A DNA stretch of 64,000 nucleotides, from NCBI RefSeq assembly GCF_964355755.1, contig NC_092680.1, positions 9,153,001 to 9,217,000 of the forward strand. Reading direction: 5' to 3'. This DNA is from Antedon mediterranea. Its lineage: Eukaryota > Echinodermata > Crinoidea > Comatulida > Antedonidae. Below, one piece after another: positions 58,701 to 64,000 of the stretch. Numbering within the stretch: position 1 is the first letter of the stretch; every line of letters starts with the position of its first letter. The notes under the pieces are model-generated. The model made no database searches. It was not told where the DNA came from and saw nothing but the letters and a program-made list of their open reading frames with translations. Both the position numbers and the translations under genes were made by a program.

Positions 58701-61700
58701 AAGCAACGTAGGAAGAAAGGCCAGACATTATCTTCTGGCGGCGGCAAAAGCAAAGTTTTGGAAAGCAAGAAGAAAGACTCGAAAATGGATATTTATATTC
58801 AAACTGTTCTTAGCGACACTGGTAATGAGACATCTGGAATCCAGGGCGAGGAATCAAATGGTGGGAGCATCATCTTACAAGCAATTGTGGATTGTGCTTC
58901 GGAAACTCTACAACAAGCTTTAGAGAACACCATTATTCAAGGTGAAACTTTTGAGTTATCAAACACGGTCGAGGAAACGTCTGTGGAGAGTAATCAGTCA
59001 GACGCTAGTACTACTGCAAAAAGTGTCAAGATAAAAAAGAAAGTTACTAATAATAGCCAGCAAAAGAAAGATGAGGAAATTGTTGAGGAAGACGTGTTGA
59101 TCCCTATTGATACGGGAATGGTTGTTGAAGTGTTTGAAAATGAAGATGGTATTGAAAGTGCATCAATACCTGTGAACACACCTGAGAAGGGACCTGGGTA
59201 TGGTTACATGTCTTATGCGCATAATTTTGGAGTTGATGCGGAAACAGACAATAAAGAGAGTGATGCTATTGCTAATTTAACAGGTGATGAGCAAGAAAAA
59301 GATAAGTCCAAAGAGGGATCCACACAATTACAACCGCAGTATAGAGTACAGTCAGGGTACAGCCCAAAATCACAATCTCATATCCCAAAAAATACCACCA
59401 CAAAAATGTCTCACACAGAGGCAACTGAATCAGCCATAAAGAAATCGAAAAAACCATCAGAAGAAAAAAAGGAAACCGCATTAACATCGAGCAAAACCAA
59501 GGCCAAAACTTCTAAAGCTAATGCAAAACTAAAAAATGTGGTTTCTGCACAAGGTAAAAGTGTAAAAAACATTTCTACAAAAGCCAAAAACGTTTCTTCA
59601 AAAGTAAAGAATGTCGTATCAACAAAAGTACAAAAAAAGACTGGTACTACACTAAAATCTACAACAAAATCTGATTCAAAAACATCACCTAAAAAAGTAA
59701 AATGTGATCCAGTCAATAGTCCTAAGGAAGACTCTAAAACGCCTCAAAAGGAATTCAACAAGAAAGTGTCAAAGAACAGGAAAAATAAAATTGACAGGAT
59801 AAACAAAGTTATGGCTGCATTGAACAATTCTCCAACTAGCAGTGTTGAAAACACAACAGAACTATTAGAAACCAATCTATCCCCTACCAAAGATAAAACA
59901 AAGAAAAAGAAAAAATCTCGATCAAAAGATAAAGAAAGAAAAGATAAAAAAAGGAAAAGAAAGCATAAAAGTTCCAAAGAAAAACATGACTTAAATGGCA
60001 GTAAAAAGAAAAAGAAGAAAGCAAAGAAAGACAAAAGTGTAAGTCCTGATAAAAGTGAATCTTTAGAATCGGGTGAAAGCACACACCACCACCGCCATCA
60101 TCATCACCACAAACCAAAAAAAAAGACACGAAAAGACAAAGGGAAACACCGCAAAAAGTCTGAAAGTGATTCAACGCTCATTGATAATAGTAAATTGAAT
60201 GAAGACAAAATCAAAAAGTTGTCAGATACATTATCAAAACTAGAGTCATCAATAAATTCAGAAAAGCTTGACTCAAAAACAAAACATTCTAGTTCACAAA
60301 AGAGTCCGAAAAAGAAGAGACCTTTGGAAAAGCTTTATGATATCGATGTTGTTTCACTTACACCTAAGTTGAAATCAACTTGCAAAAAAACCCTACAAAA
60401 ACAAACTTCAAAGAAACCTAAAGCAGTGTGTAAAACAAAACCGAAACAAAGCTTTACAAAGAATTCAAATGTCGCCGGAAGCCGAAAAACAAATTTAAAG
60501 GGCAATAATAGGAAAGGTAAATTAGTTGAAGAACCCAAATTGAATATTTCAACACCTCTTCATATTGATATTCCAGAAGATAGACCTGTCCAATACACAA
60601 AGGGTGTTGGTAGAGGTCGTGGTAGAGGCAGAAGGAAGTATGGAACATCAAGGATATTAGCTGTTAAGAAAGTAACACCAAAGCCAAAAAAAGTTGAAGA
60701 ATTACCTGTGGATGAAAGTCAGACAACCGCAAAACAAGGAGTAATGGAAGATCTATCTGAGAAACAGGTGCATGATATTGAAAAAAATAATACAGAAGCT
60801 GATCATTCTGATCCTTCAATAGCTCTTAAAAAGAAACCATCCGATAGTATGGAAAGGGACAATAAAAATAAAGAGCAGACTCCTTCACCCCAAAGTGCCA
60901 CAACATGTATGAGTGAAGAAGCATTATTTAGTGACAGTGGTATCGGAACTGACAATAACAGTAATGCTGATCATCAAGCGAATGAAAAATCTAGAAAAAA
61001 CCATGATGTTGAAATTGCACCAGGTGTGATGTCATCACATCCTCTTGCTACGTCAGCTCATGGACTTTATGGTTATGGCAAAAAAGAGAAAAATAAGAAA
61101 CAACTGAATTGGCCAGTAACATTGGGCAGACGAAAAAAGAAGAAGCATCGTTTAATACGCCCAGCAACAAGAGTTACACCCGAGTTTATATTTGAATTAG
61201 ATGCATTGGTTTTACAATTGAGGGCTCTTAAATTAGAATATCCTGAAGAATTAGAAAACAATTTTATGTCAGCCTCTGGGAAGAAAAACCATTTGTCATC
61301 TTTAGTAAAATTAACTCCTGGATTCAGTACGATGCTTAGACCATCTTATTTGGGAGCTGCAATGAATATTCACTGTGATAAATTGAAGCAGAAGAAAAAG
61401 AAAAAATCTAAACATAGAAGGAGAGAACTAAGGGAAAATGGTGATGGGAAACTGACTTCACCTTTATCTCATCATTCTGGCGAACCAAGTGAAGCTGGTG
61501 ACACATCTCCCTTAAAGGTTGCGGAGGATCACAAAACTGACTTACCATATGATACAAATTTGCAGAAAAATGTAGAGGAAACAATGGATGTTGTAAAAAC
61601 AAATGAACCACAGAAAAGTATGCCAAAAATTGTTGAAGAAGAACCTACAACAGAAACAACATTAGAATCTGCAAGTTTTGAAAATTTAGGTAGCTCTGTA

Positions 61701-63641
61701 ACAGAAGTTGAACAAACCAAATCTGATCAAGATACTCCTAAAGAACAACCAGGAGTTATAACAGAAGAGGAACAGATAAAAGATGCCACAGATCAAGTAA
61801 GCAATGCCCAACCATTTCAAGAATCTAATCAGGCATCTACAATATCTGATACACCGCAACCTATAAAAACAAAGCATATATTTCATAGAATCCAAAGAAC
61901 AAGGAGAAGAAAGGGAAAAGGAAGAGGATTTACAAGAAGGAAAATTAGAGGAACATACCAGAGTAAGAAGCTTCAGGTCTTGATGAGTGAAGACAATGAA
62001 GATGCAATATTGGAAGATATCGATGATGAAGAAAGAAGCTCTGAAAATGATGAATCTGATCAACTTAATTTTGAAGATGCTATTGAAAATATAAACAAAG
62101 TTTCTAATCGTGAAAGCAATGGTTTATCACCTGAAAATGTTGGCAATGACAACACACAGTCTTTAGAGAAACAATGTGAAGCAATTATTCAAAAGTGTAA
62201 CCAGGTGAATGAGCCATTACAAATCAAGAGAAAGCGTGGCAGACCAAAGCTAAACGGAAGGAAACCAGGACGGCCAAGAAAAAATCCACTCCCTGAAGTT
62301 AGCATTTCCACGGCTAGCAATAGCCTTTTGAAAAAGAAAAAGAATAAATCTAAGAAATTGAATAAAGGAAAAAGCAATGAATCTTTATGCCAAGCTGTTG
62401 ATTCTTTTACAGAAAGCAATATAAATAAAAACTCTGAAAGTCCAGTCATTATTGAACAGGAGACGTTATTTCTAAGAAGATCTCCAAATATAAATATATC
62501 GCCTAATGAGCATGTTCCAGTAGAGAAAATGTATGAATCGACTAATCATGAATTTGACAGCGTGAAAAGAAAAATAGATGCAGCGATTAAAGCTTGTGTT
62601 GATAAGATTAAAAATACCAAACGCAATGACAGGCCATTACTTGATGGTTCACAAAGTAAATATATTGTAAAAACAGGGACTAAGAGAAAGGGTGGATTCC
62701 TAGGCCCAAAACTTAAACCAAATATCATGGAAGCAACCTTGACTTCAGATGAAATAAATATGAATAAACCTAGATTAAAAGCAGAACTTCTTTCACAGTA
62801 TCAAACCAAAAAACATTTATCTAAAATTAAGAGAAAGAAGTTTCACAAATTAGTTACAAGTGCAATACAAAGTCCGAGTAGTAAACAGGGTAGTGAAGTG
62901 ACAACAATATCTGATGACAGTAGTATAGAAGAAGATGATGATGATGATGATGCAACAAGCGTGGAAGAGGAATGTGAAGAAAATGAACCAGTTCCAATTG
63001 TTTCAACATCGTTGATCAGTGGCAGTGATGACACTGAGCTTCCACAGACATTATCAGATCCTGAGGATCCTTCAACATTCTCAATTTTGAAACAAAAGAA
63101 GATTTTAAAAGGTGCAAAGGGAGATAAAAGGAAGGAAAGTGTTGAATGTAAATTACCGCTTAAAAAGAGAAAACTAACATTGACTGTCAAAGATGATGGA
63201 ACAGCTTCAAGGTAAGAGTTATTAAAGACTGGAATTATATTTAGGTAATCCTACCTCATGTTTTTGTTTGTCAAAATGAATGATATGAGGATATCATTTT
63301 CAGTATTTAAAAACCAATATTTCGCCAACATATCTGTCATCTCACTCATTACAAGAAAGGGGCCAACTACAGGCAATGCTAAGAACTGATAGATTCATTT
63401 GCATACTTTATCCCAAATAATTTTTTAGCGACACCAGTATCAAAATTGTAAGTGTGACTGTGGATGAAGCGGAACTGAAGGAAACAAGTGCGTTACCTGG
63501 AAAACAAACTCTTAAAGGATTTGAAGAAGGTAGCAAAAGTCGAAAACGAAGAGCGCAACAAAGAAAACGAGAGGACAAACCACCAAAGAAAAAGTACTGG
63601 AAGGCGGGAATGTATTCTAGTTCATTCAAAGAGGAAGTGGT
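34557..63641 (+). CDS. ASH1L: ASH1L-type histone H3K36 methyltransferase, N-terminal part (3' end outside the window)
   Basis: Three coding exons join in frame: 34,557-34,715 (53 codons), 58,653-63,211 (1,519 codons plus two bases) and 63,429-63,641. ASH1L is a nuclear trithorax-group methyltransferase that dimethylates H3K36. The visible part is the long basic disordered region. Matches to vertebrate ASH1L that I recognise, in the right order, are SDSGIGTDNN (about residue 813), the TPEFIFELDAL segment, AT-hook-like KRGRPK and GRKPGRPRK (about 1,246), TKRKGGFLG, and PPKKKYWKAGMYS (about 1,625). The last lies just upstream of the AWS domain. The AWS, SET, post-SET, bromodomain, PHD and BAH exons are not included. 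Low-complexity tracts: Lys-rich (from 59,900), His-rich (60,084), RGRGRG (60,611), Asp-rich (62,935). One large exon for the N-terminal region agrees with vertebrate gene structure as I know it. Confidence 0.9.
35892..36393. mobile_element. 502-bp inverted-repeat element with GATTCGGCCC motifs
   Basis: The left end has GGGGCGATTCGGCCCTGAGA, with the 20-bp phrase GACGATTCGGCCCTGAGA-type repeated about three times. The right end, reversed, reads AGGACGACTCGGCCCAGAGA. Further TTTCGGCCCA motifs lie inside the right end. Non-autonomous; family not identified. Confidence 0.75.
37388..37735. mobile_element. Inverted-repeat element carrying ATGGCGGCTG / CATGGCGTCTG arms
   Basis: The left arm contains AAAAGTGATTC, GGAACCAA and AAGATGGCGGCTG. 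The right arm, reversed, contains AAAAGTGATTC, GGGAACCAA and ACATGGCGTCTG in the same order. The interior includes GC-richer, possibly regulatory sequence. No coding frame beyond short ones. Confidence 0.6.
37800..38700. other. GC-richer intronic stretch, possible regulatory region
   Basis: Contains CpG-rich segments (for example 38,040-38,110), an E-box ATCACGTGAC near 38,485, and a 66-codon open frame on the plus strand (38,013-38,213) without recognisable motifs or splice signals. I cannot assign a function. Confidence 0.3.
38891..38912. repeat. (TA)n microsatellite
   Basis: A TA-rich run in the ASH1L intron. Confidence 0.85.
39383..39570. repeat. 30-bp minisatellite, six units
   Basis: Unit AATTTCATCATCAACATCTT + GATAATAATG, nearly perfect, with one AAC to AAA change and two TTATAA variants. 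The unit length is a multiple of three, so several frames stay open on both strands. I read it as noncoding. Confidence 0.95.
39651..39740. repeat. Short imperfect hairpin
   Basis: GTCATACAAGG and TTGGCTAG on the left face CTAGCCAA and CCTTGTAAGTATGAC on the right. It resembles the end of a small fold-back element. Confidence 0.65.
41585..41641 (+). repeat. tRNA-like promoter remnant (possible SINE fragment)
   Basis: GGTTCGCATCC at 41,629-41,639 matches the RNA polymerase III B box. The upstream sequence TGGTCTACTGTATGAG could be a decayed A box. No full cloverleaf or A-tail is seen. Confidence 0.35.
42992..43123. mobile_element. 132-bp MITE with TAA target duplication
   Basis: Ends AGCTCTGTTTAAACTATCAA and, reversed, AGCTCTGTCTACACTAAAC, with TAA on both sides. 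The three-base TWA duplication suggests a PIF/Harbinger-type origin. It contains CACTACCATATTT, as does the copy at 46,686-46,840. Confidence 0.8.
43203..43310. repeat. Inverted-repeat fragment with CCCCATTAAGGAGACACC
   Basis: AGAACCCCCATTAAGGAGAC at the left and GGGGTGTCCCCTGAAAGAGG at the right are imperfect inverted copies. A partial relative (ACAGTAGAACATTAAGAGGA) lies at 63,704. Confidence 0.55.
43775..43850. repeat. Fragment related to the 31,636 MITE
   Basis: TTGTTCCCACTAGGACATAA then CGCAACAAG and TTGACCAATGACAAGTGA resemble the terminal and subterminal parts of the 31,636-31,968 element. Truncated. Confidence 0.55.
45060..45082. repeat. (TAC)n microsatellite
   Basis: Seven to eight uninterrupted TAC triplets. 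Confidence 0.95.
46686..46840. mobile_element. MITE, second copy of the CTCTACACTATCAAAC family
   Basis: The left end ACTCTACACTATCAAACT and the reversed right end GCTCTATCTACACTATCAAA are inverted copies. The interior repeats CACTACCATATTTG, shared with 42,992-43,123. The target duplication is not clear. Confidence 0.75.
49679..51619. mobile_element. 1.94-kb Mutator-like element with tandem-array inverted repeats and a 10-bp target duplication
   Basis: The element starts GGGTGTTTCGAAAC and ends with the inverse GTCTCGAAACACCC. ATGACATTGC occurs exactly on both sides (49,669-49,678 and 51,620-51,629). Just inside each end is an array of 20-23-bp units, AAAAGGGAGACCCC with ACTATACG or AAATATACG, in inverse orientation in the two arms (49,730-50,020 and 51,413-51,595). 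A 9-11-bp duplication and long inverted repeats fit Mutator-like elements. The interior carries a nested Harbinger-like element. No transposase is seen. Confidence 0.88.
50247..51078. mobile_element. 832-bp PIF/Harbinger-like (Tourist-type) element nested in the Mutator-like element
   Basis: Inverted ends AGGGCCTGTTTCTAT, with TTA on each side. GGGCCTGTTT ends and a three-base TWA duplication are typical of Tourist-type elements. The interior contains AACCGGTTTC and AACCGTTTTT motifs. A 110-codon open frame on the minus strand shows no transposase motif. Confidence 0.85.
52890..53103. mobile_element. Truncated second copy of the Harbinger-like element
   Basis: Inverted relative to the 50,247 copy. 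CCTAACGAACTGCATTGTGG, GAACGCACATGGA and TTTTTCAATAGAAACAGG correspond to 50,247-50,470. The other end is missing. Confidence 0.8.
53743..54600. mobile_element. 858-bp element with 29-bp perfect inverted ends
   Basis: The ends start TACCGTATATTTCGGTGTAT, and the inverse occurs at the right, identical over 29 bp. Second, internal copies of GGTGTATAAGACGCAC lie inside both ends. TA occurs at the junctions. The interior has GC-rich stretches but no recognised gene. The near-identical ends suggest recent activity. Confidence 0.85.
55158..55262. repeat. Direct tandem duplication of about 50 bp
   Basis: ATTATAGCATTAACATATAG through CTAGTCTATGTAGCAAT occurs twice in a row. The second copy lacks the five bases GTACT. 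Confidence 0.9.
56933..58347. mobile_element. Composite repeat region with GGTTATATGCAT ends
   Basis: The left end AGGTTATATGCATGAATGCA is itself palindromic. The right end, reversed, reads AGGTTATATGCATTGAT. Inside lie a segment (57,032-57,560) closely related to the interior of the 11,835-12,528 element and a tRNA-like module. Either one large element or nested insertions. Confidence 0.55.
57994..58049 (+). repeat. tRNA-like polymerase III promoter module (possible SINE head)
   Basis: A-box-like TGGCTCGGTGG at 57,994-58,004 and B-box-like GAGTTCGAGTCTC at 58,037-58,049, 33 bp apart. A full tRNA fold is not evident, so this looks like a tRNA-derived SINE head and not a functional tRNA gene. 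Confidence 0.45.
58653..63211 (+). CDS. ASH1L: ASH1L large exon (4.56 kb)
   Basis: Acceptor TTTCTTTCCCCTCAG, then phase 0 beginning DIKEKKCEEQQLAGLPKQ, and donor GTAAGAG after GTASR. No stop codon over 1,519 codons. Composition is rich in Lys, Ser, Glu and Thr. It carries AT-hook-like motifs, an RG-rich patch, and many basic clusters that can act as nuclear localisation signals. The reading frame continues upstream of the first in-frame TTG at 58,758 to the splice acceptor. Confidence 0.93.
63212..63428 (+). other. ASH1L: ASH1L intron 2
   Basis: A 217-bp GT-AG intron (GTAAGAG to TTTTTTAG). Nothing else is seen in it. Confidence 0.85.
63429..63641 (+). CDS. ASH1L: ASH1L coding exon 3
   Basis: Acceptor TTTTTTAG, then DTSIKIVSVTVDEAELKE, and PPKKKYWKAGMYSSSFKEEV before donor GTAAGT. 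KKKYxKAGxYS is a conserved ASH1L segment just before the AWS-SET module. The 213-bp exon is in frame with exon 2. Confidence 0.9.
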
Positions 63642-64000
63642 GTAAGTGTATAATAGTTTTCTTTTGTAAAAAAATAGGTACAAAAAAGTAATGTTTAATG
63701 AATACAGTAGAACATTAAGAGGACAAATGTGGGATTAAACAAAGTGCCCTCCAGGTAGGATGTCTTCTGTAGCCGTAGTGTTGTAACACATCATCTGGTG
63801 ATAATTGTCAATTGTCTATCCATCTTCTCCTTTAAATTTCACTGAAATTGTTAGTTTCATATGGAAGTGTCTCGAAGGAGGCGGTCTGCTGTATTAAAAA
63901 TAATCTTTAACTAAAACATTTATTTTGATATGCTGTTTGGTTGTGGTGTCACAAGTATATGTAAATATTTATAATGCGGTCATGACCAAACTGAGTAATA
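63642..64000 (+). other. ASH1L: Start of ASH1L intron 3, runs off the window
   Basis: Begins with a consensus GTAAGT. Contains a repeat fragment (ACAGTAGAACATTAAGAGGA at about 63,704) related to 43,203-43,310. No further exon is recognised before the edge. Confidence 0.7.

Noticed and set aside
58758-58760. Start of the large open frame at 58,758
   Set aside because: The codon is TTG, not ATG, and the frame continues upstream to a clear splice acceptor at 58,652, where it joins exon 1 in phase.
58994-63190. Minus-strand open frames under the large plus-strand exon
   Set aside because: They are shadows of the A-rich, Lys-rich ASH1L coding sequence and show Phe/Leu/Ser-rich artefactual composition.

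Overview
This is a metazoan nuclear window: long introns with GT-AG junctions, about two-thirds A+T, many non-autonomous DNA transposons, and no operon-like layout. Two protein-coding loci are clear. The gene types, the transposon content and the very frequent word TAGGCCTA suggest a marine invertebrate deuterostome, probably an echinoderm. That placement is an inference.

Left half, minus strand (about 0.5-32 kb). A receptor tyrosine kinase (RTK) locus is duplicated head to tail. Copy A can be followed from signal peptide to stop through 17 exons (28,561 down to 13,711). It has a signal peptide, a first FN3-type domain, a two-cysteine linker exon, a second FN3-type region, one membrane helix, a basic juxtamembrane segment and a full tyrosine kinase domain. 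With one alternative splice acceptor it encodes 671 residues. Copy B (8,047 down to 3,027) has the matching ten ectodomain exons in an open frame. Its membrane and kinase exons are not in the window, and a 57-bp tandem repeat fills the window edge where they would be expected. The duplicated block spans about 575-12,570 and 19,030-32,170 and includes the presumed promoter. Several transposon insertions are specific to one copy, and in three places the other copy or a nearby repeat preserves the empty site or uninterrupted sequence. The first FN3 domain differs between copies mostly by amino-acid-changing substitutions, while the membrane-proximal exons encode identical protein.

Middle (about 32-34.5 kb). 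This holds an hAT-like non-autonomous element, CTCCTCCTA-rich sequence and the presumed promoter and 5' UTR of the second gene.

Right half, plus strand (34.5-64 kb). This is the 5' part of an ASH1L orthologue (histone H3K36 methyltransferase): a 53-codon first coding exon, a 24-kb intron, a 4.56-kb exon encoding the disordered basic N-terminal region, and a third exon ending just upstream of the AWS/SET region. The catalytic AWS-SET, bromodomain, PHD and BAH parts lie beyond the right edge. The 24-kb intron holds a catalogue of MITEs, including a Harbinger-like element nested in a Mutator-like element whose terminal inverted repeats are tandem arrays.
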